Source: Sapria himalayana (lineage: Eukaryota; Streptophyta; Magnoliopsida; Malpighiales; Rafflesiaceae). Taken from it: a DNA stretch of 64,000 bases. Positions 11,743-24,189 of this stretch are shown here, one piece after another; position 1 is the stretch's first letter, and each line of letters begins with the position of its first letter. The stretch is from assembly GCA_029783825.1 (NCBI GenBank), contig JAREIK010000514.1:165237-229236 (forward strand), read 5' to 3'. A model generated the notes under the pieces. It saw nothing but the letters and a program-made list of their open reading frames with translations, ran no database searches and was not told where the DNA came from. The position numbers were made by a program, and so were the translations under genes.

Positions 11743-14700
11743 ATGCCTATATTGGAATGTTAGGGGGTAGCTAATAGCCCCACGACAAATAGCTTAAGAC
11801 TTTTAATTAAAGAACATAAAATCTCACTAATGATTATTGCAGGACCAATGGTCCTGCAAGATCAACTAAATAAATATAGAGAAATTTTAGGATTTAATAA
11901 GGCTTATGCTAACCTAAATAGTAAACTTTGGATTTTATGGCACAGTAAATTGAAAATTGAAATTATAAAAGATACTGAACAAATAGTACATTTCAAATTA
12001 GATAAGAGCACAGATCAAATAATCTCAGTAGTTTTCGCAAAAAATGATAAACAATCTAGGTTGGCTTTATGGGAAGAAATGAAAGATATAGCAAGTAGAA
12101 ATTCACCTTGGATTATAGGAGGCGACTTTAACATAATTAGAAGCCCTCAAGAAAAGAAGGGTGGCAAACCACCGGATAAGGTAGCCATGAAACAATTTAA
12201 TGACACAATAGCCATTACTTATCTGATGGAAATAAATTTTACTGGTTCGAGATATACCTGGTGCAATAATTGGAAAAAAAGAGGAGTCATCTGGGCTCGA
12301 CTGGATAGGATAATGTGTAACACAAAGTGGGTCACCTCACAAGGGATTACGGGACTTAGACACCTAAATAGAACTCACTCTGACCATAGCCCCCTGCTTA
12401 TCACGATTCAAAGAAACCAGGGTAATACATCTAATTTTAAATTTCAAAATATGTGGGTAAAGCATGCGAGTTTTGCAGGACTTGTGAGAGAGTCTTGGAA
12501 AGAGCCAGCAGAGGGTAAACCGATGCAAGTTCTATCAATTAAACTTCTGAGGCTAAAAGCTTGTTTAAAAACATGGAATAAAGAGGTTTTTGGGAAATTA
12601 AATCAGAAGCTAATAAAACTAGAAGAAAAAGTAGCCAAGCTGGAGCAAGATTTTGACTCCACTAATAATAATAAAACTCCGATAGAATTAAGTAAGGCTA
12701 AAGGAGAACTGAGATTGAAATTACACATGGAAGAAATTTATTGGAAACAACGAGCAAAAATAAAATGGTTAAAAGATGGTGATCGGAATACTAAATTTTT
12801 TTATAATATGTCTAAAATAAAATCTCAAAAAATAAAATTAAAGGTCTAATAAATAAAGAAGGAAAATGGGTAGAAGATGAAAAGGAAATAGGAGCTCTCT
12901 TTAAAATTTTTTTTGAAAATCAACTATGTAGTTAGTCATGTAGGACAGATAATTCTCTAATGCAAGAGATTAGGGCGACCATTACGGAAGCTCAAAACCA
13001 ATTAATGGAATTGATCCCAGAAGAACCAGAAGTTAAAGAGGCTGTCTTTAGTCTTGATAAAGATAGTGCAGCAGGACCTGATGGTTGGAATAATTTTTTT
13101 TTTCAGGTAAACTGGAATACGATTAAAACTGAGCTAGTCCCTGCAATTGCAAGTTTTTTTGTAGGTGCGGAAATCCAAAAATCATGGGTAAAATCTTTTA
13201 TAGTATTAATTCCAAAAAAAGAATCACCACAGAAATGTGAGGATTATAGACCAATAAGTTTATGCAATGCTATTTATAAAATATTGGCAAAAATATTAAA
13301 AAATAGGTTAAGTTTAATTTTACCTTCAATAATATCTCAGGAACAAACGGGCTTTGTTAAAAATAGATTAATGATTGAAAATATAAAACTTGCATCAGAA
13401 ATGATGAAAGAAATAGGAGGTAAATCTAGAGGAAAAAACTTAGTGGTCAAACTAGATCTATCGAAAGCCTTCGATAGAGTCGAATGGGATACCCTTTGCT
13501 TTGTGTTAAGAAGGTTTGGCTTCTCTGAACTGACCATAGATCTAATATATAGATGCATTTCAAGTACTTGGGTAAGAGTCCTGGTAAATGGTAAGTTAAG
13601 TGAGGAATTTAAACCAAATAAAGTTTAAGGCAAGGGGATCCGTTATCCCCCCTTCTTTTTGATATCTATTTAGAACTATTAATACGAAACTTGAATAAGA
13701 AAATATCCGAAGGTAAAATAATGTCATTCAGACAACCAAGGAATACACCCAGAATAGGCTGTTTAGCTTACACAGATGACCTTATAATATTTACTAAAGC
13801 TAGCATAAAGTCTTTAATGAATCTTATGGATCTTCTTCAAATATTTGAAAAAGAGACAGGCCAAATGGTTAATAAAAGTAAATGTCAGTTCATGCTTGCT
13901 AGAAATGCAAAATTAAAGTTAGTAGATAAAATAAAAAATATTACAGGTTTTGCAGAAATTAAAGGGGCATTAATGTATTTAGGTTGTCTGATATATGAGG
14001 GGAAGTTGAAGGAAGAATATCTAATTTACCTTCAAGACAAGCTAAGAAAGAAAATAGCAGAATGGAAAGAAGAGCTCCTGGGATTTGGGGGGAGGATTAC
14101 GCTGCTTTCACATGTATTACAAAGCACGCTAACACACATTTTATCAGTAATACATCCCCCTAAAAAATTTATTAAAAAACTCGAATCAGAAATGGCTAAC
14201 TTCTTATGGGGTAAAAATCAAGGCAGAAATAAACTAAACTGGAAGGACTGGAAAAGTATCTGTTATCCGAAAGAGGAAGCAGGATTAGGTCTAATGAGCC
14301 TCCAGGACTTGGTAGCTGCCTGGGACTGTAAAAGCTGGTGGAGACTTAAAGAAAGCGATAATCTTTGGGCTAAATATATGCGGGCAAGATATTTATATAA
14401 TAAGAATAAGACCACTAAGAAAGCTTCGAACAGCTGGAAGTCAATGGAAAAACAAAAAGAGATAGTAGACTCACACTCTATACTAAAGAAGAGTGGCTGG
14501 AAATGGACGTTAACACCACAAGGAAATTTTTCCCTCAAGTCGGCAAAAGATTTTGTCAGAAAGAAAAAATCGGCTCAAACTCTATTTAAATGGGTATGGC
14601 AAGGAAACATCCCGCAAAAAATGCGCTCCTTCACATGGAAGGCTTTAATGAATGCTATACTGGTAGATAGAAATATACAAAAGAAAGGAATAAACATGGC

Positions 14701-15643
14701 ATCAAGATGTGAATGCTGTTCACAAGCGGTTGAAACAACTGATCATTTGCTTTCTAATGGACCCATCGCAGCAGAAATATGGAGAGAGATGGAAGGGGAA
14801 AAAAGAATATGTAAAATAGATGATGGATTAATAGATAAAGTTAAAAAATGGGAAAAAGAACACACGAAAAGCCCCACCAAGAAATGGCTTAATCAGAAAC
14901 TGCCGCATCTAATTATTTAGTGCATATGGAAATCTCGAAACAAAAGTAAATTTTAAAATATAAGGATGAATTTAACAGAAATTATAAAAGATATTAGAAA
15001 GGAGATATGTAATATATCAATAATAAAACCGATAGTTATACAGGAAATGAAACAAGAAAAGAAGCTTGAGAAAGAATGGGATCTCACATACAAAGTTTTA
15101 AAACAGCAATGGGCTAAATTTATACAGTGGAATGCTCCGCCGGTTGGTAAACTCTCACTTAATACGGATGGGAGTTTTAGCAGGGACACTGGAATAGCAA
15201 GAGGAGGCGGGGTAATAAGAGATCATACAGGGACAGTATAGAGAGCTTTCACCAGATCTAGTAGAGCCTCCTCGGCTTTAGAATCAGAAATTAGAGCATT
15301 AACATCAGGGTTAGAGATATGTAAGCAGCTAAACTTTAAAAACATTGAAGTTCAGGTAGATTCAAAATTACTAGTTGATTCAGTAATCAATAAAAAAATA
15401 TTATGGAGGTATGAAGAGGATCTAGAAGTAATTCTTAGTCATTTGGATGAACTCAAGGCCTCAATAATACATATATATAGAGAAGCTAATAATCTAGCGG
15501 ACAGTCTATCTAAAATAGGCACTACCGGAGGAGATATAGAATATAATGAGAAATTCATGCCAAATAAACTAAAGGGAATAACATGTTTAGATATAATGGC
15601 TTTTCCTTATATTAGAACAAATAAACAGACCACGAAGGTATGA
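11735..15643 (+). pseudogene. LINE ORF2 polyprotein: AP endonuclease, reverse transcriptase, zf-RVT, RNase H; broken
   Basis: ORF2 probably starts at the ATG at 11735, overlapping the ORF1 stop (ATGGATAG), reading MDRCLYWNVRG before a frameshift near 11765. The endonuclease (to about 12420) keeps GGDFNII (Asp at 12124), YTWCNN, RLDRIM and SDHSPL, but the catalytic Glu position reads Gly (11842-11844). A frameshift lies near 12842. The reverse transcriptase has AGPDGWN, PIPKK-like LIPKKE, YRPISLCN, LDLSKAFDRVEW (catalytic Asp at 13455) and, after a frameshift near 13629, RQGDPLSPLLF and AYTDD (13766-13780; the family norm is ADD). A zf-RVT segment follows (14620-14800, CECC...HLL). RNase H is at about 15130-15560 with NTDGS, ALESEIRAL, QVDSK and NNLADSLSK. 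In-frame stops are at 14918, about 14957 and 15239. It once made the enzyme that nicks target DNA and copies LINE RNA. Confidence 0.92.
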
Positions 15644-16986
15644 CAACGTCTCATCTTTCTGCTGGATTGTGCGGGAATTCACCATTGCAGAGAATTTCTG
15701 TCTCACAATTAAATGGAATGGAAGGGTGGAGATTGAGCCATATTTAAAAAAAAATAAAAATAAAACTTAAATCTTAATTTAGAATTTTGAATTTAAAAAA
15801 AGAAGCATACAGATAAGAATATAAATGTCTTAACTCTGCTTTTCGGCAGAATAATGAGTATCTTAAAATATGTATCTTGACTTCCTTTTCAGGATGTTAA
15901 GAAGAATAATAGGGTATAAATGAAGGAGATCTCATTGTAGGATGTGTTAATTCTGCATTTCGCCGGAATAGTGCATAGCTAAAATATAAGGGTGTCAAAA
16001 TAATATGTATGTAATTTAGAAATTCTGCATACCCAAAATATGTGCTAATTCTGCATTTCGGCAGAATTCGATATTCTCTTTAGAAAGGATGTACTTTGAC
16101 TTTCCTTGTAGGACAATATGTATTCTGTCTTTTCCTTGCAGAATGTTAAAGAGGAGAAATCGACAATTCTGTGGAGCTTTAGTCTTATGTTGTATAAGTT
16201 TAATCAAGGATAAGGTTAATAGGGTGTCAAGATCTGGTAGGCACGGTCATTTTTTTGTTTTCTCTTTGGTTTTGTTACAGGATCGGCAGTGTATAAACGA
16301 GGAAGGAAGACGGCTGGAAACTTGTGACGAAAAGAGCCATACGCACGGGGAAGAGGAGAGATAGAGGTCCGACCACATGGGCAGCACTACCCCATATGCT
16401 GACTAAAATTGCCTCCAGTATTGCTGCTGCTGCTAAAGAAAATCCAGTGCTGCTGCTGTTGTTGCCTTGAAGAAAAGAGCCTTTAGTGCTGCTGCTAAAA
16501 CTGCCTCCACACAGATGTAGAGACAATATCAAATAAAGGAGTACATATCATGGAAAACCTGCCTGAACAAAAATTAGGATGATGGGAGAATAAAGAAGAA
16601 GCTGGGGAAAGTCTGTTGCTATCTGTTGCTGCCATATGCGAAGTCTGTTGTTGCCATGGGAGAACAAAAATTTACACAGTGCATATACCCATGTAGAGAG
16701 CACTCTGTTGCTGCCATGAGTCCTCCTGCTGCTGAGATGAATATAACTGCTGGTGTGGAAAGTCTAGCTGCTGTTCACTGTTATATAATAATGAAGAATC
16801 ACAAAGAGAGCGGCTTCCGCCAAAGTTAATCTTAAATAAGGATAATTCTCTGTATTTCGGGCTAGGGAATTTCCCAGTAAATGGAATGTCTTATAAATAG
16901 TTTTCTGAGGTTGTAAAGGTTTTCCACCACCTACAAGTGAGGGGTATGTTTTCTTTAATAAATGATAAAAGCCTTTTAAAAAAATA
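15644..16986 (+). other. LINE 3' extension, possible 3' transduction, with repeated hairpin motif
   Basis: Non-coding sequence between the ORF2 stop and the terminal A-run. An A-rich stretch at 15747-15771 looks like an earlier poly(A) end of the LINE itself. Beyond it are three copies of a palindromic motif near TTCTGCATTTCGGCAGAA (about 15834, 15950, 16049), a GCT-rich segment (16410-16500, 16620-16780), and a final AATAAA (16957) followed by seven A residues. Since the 20-bp target duplications lie outside all of this, the whole segment was inserted together with the LINE. It is either a long family 3' UTR or downstream genomic DNA carried by read-through. Short open frames here (16089-16364, 16275-16532) have no recognisable family. 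Confidence 0.6.
16957..16984 (+). terminator. Polyadenylation signal and terminal A-run of the LINE insertion
   Basis: AATAAA at 16957-16962 is followed 15 bases later by a run of seven A residues (16978-16984), directly before the right target-site duplication. This marks the 3' end of the transcript that was reverse-transcribed. Confidence 0.7.
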
Positions 16987-17006
16987 TATATCAATCTTCT
17001 ATTTGT
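16987..17006. repeat. LINE target-site duplication, right copy
   Basis: Exact 20-bp repeat of 10446-10465 (TATATCAATCTTCTATTTGT). The satellite resumes directly after it with TTGACTATCTACGTGTC. Confidence 0.85.
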
Positions 17007-17992
17007 TTGACTATCTACGTGTCTATCTGTATATCTGTATGTCTATCTATCTGCATGTCTATCTATCTCTCTATCTATCTATCTAACTATTTATTTGTCA
17101 ATATATCTATCTGTCTATCTATCATTATATCTATCTGTCTATCTATCTATCTGACTTTTTGTCTATCTATCTATCTATCTTTCTCTCTATCAATATGTCT
17201 ATTTAACTATATTTCTATATGTCTATATATCTATCTCTCTATTTCACTATCTATTTATTGGTTTATCTCTTTATCTATCTACTTGTCCTTCTATCTATCT
17301 AATTATCTAACTATCTTTCTATCAATTTTTTGTATATATGTATATCTGTCTATCTATCAATTTTTCTATTTTTTTATTTGTTTATTTGTCTATCTATTTA
17401 TATATCTGTCTATTTGTCTATCTGTTTAATCATCTATCTATCTGTCTGTCTATCTATATGTCTACCTATCTATCTCTCTATCAATATGTCTCTCTATCAA
17501 TCAATATATCTATCTATCTGTATATCTGTCTATCTATATATTTGTCTATCTATCTTTGGTCTAACTGTCTATATGTCTATTTGTCTATTTATTGATCTAT
17601 CTTTTTTATATATTTATCTATCTATCTATTTATATGTTTATCTGTCTATCTGTCTATCTATCTATCTATTTATATATTTATCTTTCTATCTATCTATATG
17701 TCTATCTATCATCTGTATATCTATCTATATGTATATCTATCAATCAATCAATCTATCTATCTATATGTTAATATGTCTATCTATCTATTTATTTATTTAT
17801 CTATCTGGCAATCTAACTATCTGTCTATCAATATATCTATCTATATGTCTATTTGGCTATCTACCAATCATACTATCTGTATATCATTCTATTTGTCTAT
17901 CAGTCTATCTATCTGACTACCAACGATTTATTCATCAGTCTATCTTTTTATCTGTCTATATGTCTATTTGTACATCTGTCTATCTGTCTATT

Positions 17993-18378
17993 TGTCTATA
18001 TGTCTATCTGTGAATATAGCTATCTACCTATATGCCTATCTGTTTATTAGTCTATCTATTTATCTATCTTTTTGGCAATCTGTCTTTTTATCTATTAGTC
18101 TATGTCTATATGACTTTCTATCAATTTATCTATTTGTCTCTATGTCTATCTGTGTATCTGTCAATCTCTTTATTTGTCTATCTGTGTATCTATGTATCAA
18201 TCTATCTGCCTATATGTCTAATTTTCTATTTTTCTATATGTCTATATGTCTATCCGTGAATCTAGCTATCTACCTATATGCCTATATATTTATTTAGTCT
18301 ATCTATTTATCTATCTTTTTGGCAATCTTTCTTTTTATTTATCAGTCAATGTCTATATGACTTTCTACCAATAATTAT
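17993..18378. repeat. 246-bp tandem duplication inside the satellite
   Basis: The phrases TGAATATAGCTATCTACC (18011) and TGAATCTAGCTATCTACC (18257), then TTTTTGGCAATCT and TATGACTTTCTA, recur at an offset of 246 bp. The copies differ at scattered positions, so this is a segmental duplication within the array, not replication of the four-base unit alone. Confidence 0.75.
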
Positions 18379-20844
18379 ATCAGTCTATTTGTCTATCTGT
18401 CTATCAATCTGTATATCTATCTATCTATATATCGGTCTATATTTCTATCTATCTATATGTCTATCTATCTATCTGTATATATATTTATCTATCTATATGT
18501 TTATCAATCTATCTGTCTATCTGTCTATATGGTTTATCTATATATATGTCTATCTATATATCTGTCTATCAATATATCTATATATCTGTCTATTTGCCTA
18601 TCTCTTCATCTGTCTTCTATATATTTATCTATCTATCTATCTGGCTGTCTGTCTACATATCTTTGTGTCTAACTATCTTTCTATAAATCTAACTATATGT
18701 TTATCTGTCTATCTATCTTTTTGTCTATATGCCTGTCTATCTATCTATCTATCTATTTGTATATCTATATATATGTCTTTTTATCTATATATCTATCTAT
18801 CTATCTGTCTATCTATTTGTCTATCTATCTATCTATTAGTATATCTATCTGCCTTTCTATCTGTCTTTATGTCTAACTCTCTATTTGTCTATCTATCTAT
18901 ATGCTTATCTCTCTATATTTTTATCTTTCTATCTATTTATCTCTCTATATGACTATCTGTCTATCTATCTATCTATATGGTCTATCTATATATATGTCAA
19001 TCTGTCTATTTATCTATATGTCTGTCTGTCTGTCTGGCTATCTATTTGTCTATTTATCCATCCGTCTACCTGTCTATCTGAATATCAGTATATCTGTATA
19101 TCTATCTTCTATCGACCTGACTATCTATTTTTCTATATGTCTATCTGAGTTTCTATTTAATTGTCTTCTGTATATCTATCTATCTATCGATTTATCTGTG
19201 TAATTGTCTTTATTCCCACCTATCTATTTTTCTATCTTTCATTTTAACTATCTATATATTATATATCTATGTAATTGTCTAACTTCCTATTTATCTATTT
19301 TTCTATCTTTCTATCTAACTAACCAACTATCTATATGTCTATATGTCTTTTGATTATCTGTCTAATTATCTATCTATTTATCTATCTATATGTTTTTCTA
19401 TCTATATATTTATTTGTCTATCTATCTATTTATCCATCAATATAACTATATATCTATTTGTCTATTTATCTATCTGACTATTTGTATATACCTGTTTAAT
19501 TATCTATCTGTTTATTTATCTACATGTCTATCTATCTATCTGTCAACTTTTTTATATGTCTATATGCCTAACTGTTAATCTATCAATTTATCAATCTGTC
19601 TATCTATCAATTTATATTTCTATCTATCCGTCTATCTGACTATTTGTTTATCTATTTTTTTATCTATCTATCTATCTTTCTCTATATCTATTTATCTATC
19701 TATCTATCTGTCCATCTGTCTATATGTTTATATGGATATCAACCTATCTATCTATCTGTCTATCTTGAGATCTACCTATCAATCTGTCTATCTATCTATC
19801 TATCTATCTTTCAGTTTATCTATCTATCTATCTTTGCCTATCTATCTATTAGTCTATATATATATATGCCTTTTTGTCGAACTATCAATCATTATATCTA
19901 TGTAAATCTCGATCTATCTATCTATCTATTTATCTATCTACTTATAATCTGTCTATCTTTTTATTTTTGTCTATCTGTCTTCTATCTATATATCTATCTA
20001 TGTATCAGTCTATCATCTATCTATTTATCTATCTATTTATATATCTACCTGTCTATCAATTATTCAATCAATCGATCTATCTATTTGTCTATATGTCTAT
20101 TTTTCTTTTTGTCTATTTGTCTATCTATATATCTGTCTATTTGTCTATATATCTATATGTCTATCTATCTATCTATTTGTCTATCTATCTATGTATTTAT
20201 CTATCTATCTATCTATATATCTTTCTATATGCCTATCTTTCTATCTGTCTATCTGTCTATCTATTTATTTATATGATCTATATGTCTCTCTCTATCTATA
20301 TATCTTTTTATCAATTTATCTCTTTATCTATCTACTTATCTATCTATCTATATATGTGACTATCTTTCTATCTGTCAATTTGTGTATATGTCTATGTGTC
20401 GATCTATCTATTTATTTGTCTATATGTCTATCTATCTATCTATTTATCTATTTGTCTATCTATTTCTCTATCTATCTTTGTGTCTATTTGTCTATCTAAT
20501 TATCACTTTATCTGACTATCTTTAAATCGATCGATTTGTATATATGTATATCTATCTCTTTCTAAATGTCTATCTATCTGTGTCTATCCTTTGTCTCCCT
20601 ATCTATCTATCTATATAACTTTCTATATATCTATCCATCTATCTAGCTATATATATATATATATATATCTATCTGTCTATATGTCTGTCAATTTGTATAT
20701 TTGTATGTCTATCTTTCTGTCTGTTTGGCTATTTATCTTTCTGTTTGTTTGTTTATCTGTCTTTCTATCTATCTTTTGTCTGTGTGTCTGCATGTCTATT
20801 TGTTTGTTTATCTATCTATCAGTCCATCTATCTATCTATTTGTC

Positions 20845-20846
20845 TT

Positions 20847-20898
<52 letters not shown>
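20845..20898. repeat. Compound (TA)n(TC)n microsatellite
   Basis: A run of TA dinucleotides passes directly into a run of TC dinucleotides, within the tetranucleotide satellite. A similar compound tract is present at about 6970-7010. Confidence 0.9.
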
Positions 20899-20907
<9 letters not shown>

Positions 20908-21350
20908 TTGCTTTTCTGTCTATATGCTTATCTATCTGTTTATCTGTCTATCTGTCTATCTTTCTATCTCCCTATCTATCTATCTATCTATATATCTGCT
21001 TATCTATCTATCTATATATCTATCTATATGTCTATATGTCTATATGTCTATCTGTCTATATGTCTATCTGTCTATCTATATATCTATCTATATGTCTATC
21101 TGTCTATATGTATATCTATCTATCTGTCTATTTGTCTATTTGTCTATCTATCTATCTATCTGTATATCTATCTATCAGTCTATATGTCGATCTTTGTATT
21201 TGTCTATCTGTATATCTATCTATCTATCTATCTATTTATCTATCTAATTGTCTTTCTATCTATCTGTGTTTATGATCTTTCTATCTATCTAACTATATAT
21301 CCATCTATAAGTTTATCTATTTATCTATTTACATAACTATCTATCTATCT

Positions 21351-21600
21351 CCCTACAAAAAAAATCCAAAATAGCTAGTGAAAATTCCCAAGCTAAATGT
21401 GGTTTTTCCGTCGCTAAAGTGGATATAATGATGGATTAACGAAATAGCCTTTCCCAATCTAAAGTGCTTATCACAAAAATAAATGAGTAAATATATTCCC
21501 TATCAAAATTAGTTAGAAAAAATTCCCTTGCTAAATTAGCGAGAAAAAATTTCCTATCTAAATTAGCGAGGAAAAATTTCCTATTTAATTTCATTCCAAA
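21351..21600. promoter_or_regulatory. CACTA B left (Y-type) terminus and subterminal repeats
   Basis: Terminal repeat followed by copies of TAGCTAGTGAAAATTCCC, CCGTCGCTAA and ATTAGCGAGAAAAAATTTCC in both orientations, matching the inverted end of element A. Confidence 0.7.
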
Positions 21601-22089
21601 ATTATTTTCAAATTTTTAATTTTTACATTAAATTTAATTATAGATTTATAAGTTTTTATATAAAATTTAGTAAAAACATAAACTATAAATGATAATTTAT
21701 AATTAACAAAAATTAAAATAAGTTAATAAATTATTCTAATACAATAATTTACATAGTTAAAATAAAAACATAACAAAAATTTATTACATCTTATTTATTA
21801 ATATATCTACGACAGTGCATAAAGTATAAGCAATCCATGAAGTTAATCTTGCTTCCACTCCACCAGCTCCTCCGGTCACTATCTTTCTACTACAACAAAG
21901 TTGTCCGAGTCCTGTTACATCATGTCTAGTAAAAAATTACTTCACTTCTAAATGCTTCATATGGGGAACATTGTGGTAGCATATCTGTATGAAATTTAAA
22001 CCAGTCAATCAAATCATAATAAATAAATAAATAAAGTTATGTTTAGATAAATATATTATACTACAGTATATATGTACATATATACTATA

Positions 22090-22980
22090 ATGTAGTAAAG
22101 CTTAGAAAAGCTCAAGTAAAATGATGCTTTGAGGTATTGTAGAAATGTTTAGATGGACTATGAACATGTGTTGAGAGAGAACAACATTGGTGAAGAAATA
22201 AAATCACAACATATAAAATCTAAAAAGATATGATAATGGATCCATCATCACCATCATTGCATAAAACATGAAACTTCAAAACATAATGATAGATATTAAA
22301 GAAAAAAATGGTTTTGCTCCATTCATCAATGCTCTATTCATGCAAGGAAATGCCCACTTTCCTTTTTGAATGTGGTGGAATTAGAAGCAGCATGAAAATT
22401 GGTTATCATCTTTTTGTTCCTCAAATCACTGCTAAAAAAATGTTGATCAAAATCACACTTTGAAAGAAATACCTAAACTTATATACATACACTCCTATAT
22501 ATTGTTTATGCTAATTACTTTCCTTTTACTTGTTGTATATAATGAAAGTTGAAGTTAGATTTCCAAATCACTTGAATTCTTTTATCTAATCGATTTGAGA
22601 TAAGATCTCATGCATTAAATTTATATGAACTTGCGATCAATATCACCATCAATGTAATATAATTTTCTGTTACATTTTGATTATTTGATGTTAATACAAT
22701 AAAACAAGCCTACCCTTTGTTGACAATGCAATATAAAAAAAGAGAATTAATATATGTATAGTGGCAGTATGCTATACCAATTTCCCAATAGTGCATGAAG
22801 CTTGGTGATTGATTATTCTTCATCTTTTGTAAAGTTGTATCTCTTAAGATCTAGCCTACAATATTTTATCCACCTCAGCTTCTAACTTTTTCAATAATGA
22901 AGCAAGGCTAAAATAAGTTAAAAACTACATTACACAAAACAAATTTATGTATCAAATTCTCAACAGCAAATAATTTTTAT
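22090..22980. other. Interior of CACTA B; no gene seen
   Basis: Moderately AT-rich unique-looking sequence without an open frame above about 60 codons and without a recognisable domain. It may be captured or degenerated internal DNA of the element. Confidence 0.5.
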
Positions 22981-22984
22981 GACT

Positions 22985-23725
22985 TTAACATAAACCAAGC
23001 TGAATATCTAAATTTAGAAATATATAGTTGGAAGATCAGAAATATAAACCAACCTTATAGTTTATACTCCTCCATGATGAAGTTGGATGAAGATGATAGA
23101 TAATGATGGCAGATGATGATTGAGGTTACTGATGATGACAATGGTGATGAATGATGACAAAGGTGAAAGATGATGGATAGTTAATTCGCCATACACCATT
23201 ACTACTATCGAACGGGTGCTCATGGCTAGGGGGTGCAAACATTGGATTTTCATTTTTTAATGTATTTCACCCAATATAGGAACGGGTGCACTTGTGAACG
23301 GATTGAATATATACCATTATGAATTTTATATCATATTTTCCATTATAATTTTTATAACTTTTACACAAAACAAGCTGGATATCTAAATTGAGAAATATAT
23401 AGTTGGAAGATGAGAAATATAAACCAACCTTAGAGCTTATACTCTTCATGATGATGACAGATGAAAATGATGGACAATATTGGTAGACGATGATTGAGGA
23501 TGCCGATGACAAAAATGGTGATGAATGATGATGGCGATGAACGGTGATGGATGGTGAATTCGCCCTACACCATTACTATTATCGAATGGATGCTCTCGAC
23601 GGGGGGGTGCAAACATTGTATTTTCATTTTTAAATGTATTTCACCCAATATAGGAACGAGTGCACTCGTGAAAGGATTGAATTTATACCATTATAAATAT
23701 TATATCATATTTTCTATTATGTTTC
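22985..23725. repeat. Two tandem copies of a ~370-bp module inside CACTA B
   Basis: Copy 1 (about 22985-23355) and copy 2 (about 23360-23725) share AAATATATAGTTGGAAGAT, AATATAAACCAACCTTA (23041 and 23416), a GATGATGA-rich segment, ATTCGCC.TACACCATTACT, GGGGGTGCAAACATTG and ATTTCACCCAATATAGGAACG, at an offset of about 375 bp. The ATG-rich trinucleotide stretch produces short open frames on both strands that are not convincing genes. Confidence 0.8.
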
Positions 23726-23769
23726 TAATCTATTTCAAAATTTTATATCAAAGTTTATATATTTACCTA

Positions 23770-24186
23770 TTTATGTATTTATATATTTTTGCATTTAGGT
23801 ATATGTGTATTTATATATTTTTGTATTTATATATTTATATATTAATATATTTTGAAATTTATATGTTTATATATATATATACATATATTAAATATTTACA
23901 TATATTCAAATATTCACATATTTACATATTTAGATATTTACATATTTACATTTTACATATTTACATATTTACATTTTTACATTTTTATATATTTAAATAT
24001 TTACATATTTATATTTTTACTTATTTACATATTTACATATTTAGATATTTACATTTTTACATATATACATATAGACATATTTACAAATTTACATATTTAA
24101 ATATTTACATATTTATGTATTTACATATTTACATATTTACATATTTACATATTTACATATTTACATATTTAAATATTTATATATAA
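23770..24186. repeat. ATATTTAC octamer minisatellite inside CACTA B
   Basis: A run of ATATTTAC/ATATTTAG/ATATTTTT octamers, most regular at 23900-24170. A 211-codon frame (23551-24186) rich in Tyr, Ile, Phe and His is a consequence of this repeat. The octamer unit is unrelated to the TCTA satellite outside the element. Confidence 0.85.
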
Positions 24187-24189
24187 ATC

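Larger units (their letters stand above)
10466..16986 (+). mobile_element. Plant L1-type LINE insertion, 5'-truncated, coding-dead
   Basis: A 6.5-kb insertion in the satellite, delimited by identical 20-bp flanks. It starts inside ORF1 with no 5' UTR, so it is 5'-truncated, and ends in AATAAA (16957-16962) and a short A-run (16978-16984). Order on the + strand: ORF1 (DUF4283, CCHC knuckle), ORF2 (endonuclease, reverse transcriptase, zf-RVT, RNase H), then about 1.3 kb of non-coding 3' sequence. This is the standard order of angiosperm L1-clade LINEs with an added RNase H. Several stops and frameshifts show that it is inactive. Base composition is clearly richer in G than the flanking satellite. 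Confidence 0.92.
17007..21350. repeat. GATA/GACA tetranucleotide satellite, block 2
   Basis: Same tetranucleotide satellite and same orientation as block 1; the two were contiguous before the LINE inserted. It contains a 246-bp tandem duplication (about 17993-18378), a (TA)n run at 20650-20668, and a compound (TA)n(TC)n tract at 20845-20898. Open frames such as 17330-18013 are Leu-Ser-Ile-Tyr artefacts of the repeat. It ends at the CACTA B terminus. Confidence 0.95.

Noticed and set aside
13337..14538. Minus-strand frames at 13337-13558 and 14263-14538
   Set aside because: Antisense shadows of the LINE reverse transcriptase and connection region.
16089..16532. Overlapping 85-91 codon frames on both strands in the LINE 3' extension
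   Set aside because: No recognisable domain, overlap each other on opposite strands, and are partly GCT-repeat driven.
23551..24186. 211-codon Tyr/Ile/Phe/His-rich frame
   Set aside because: Produced by the ATATTTAC octamer minisatellite inside CACTA B.
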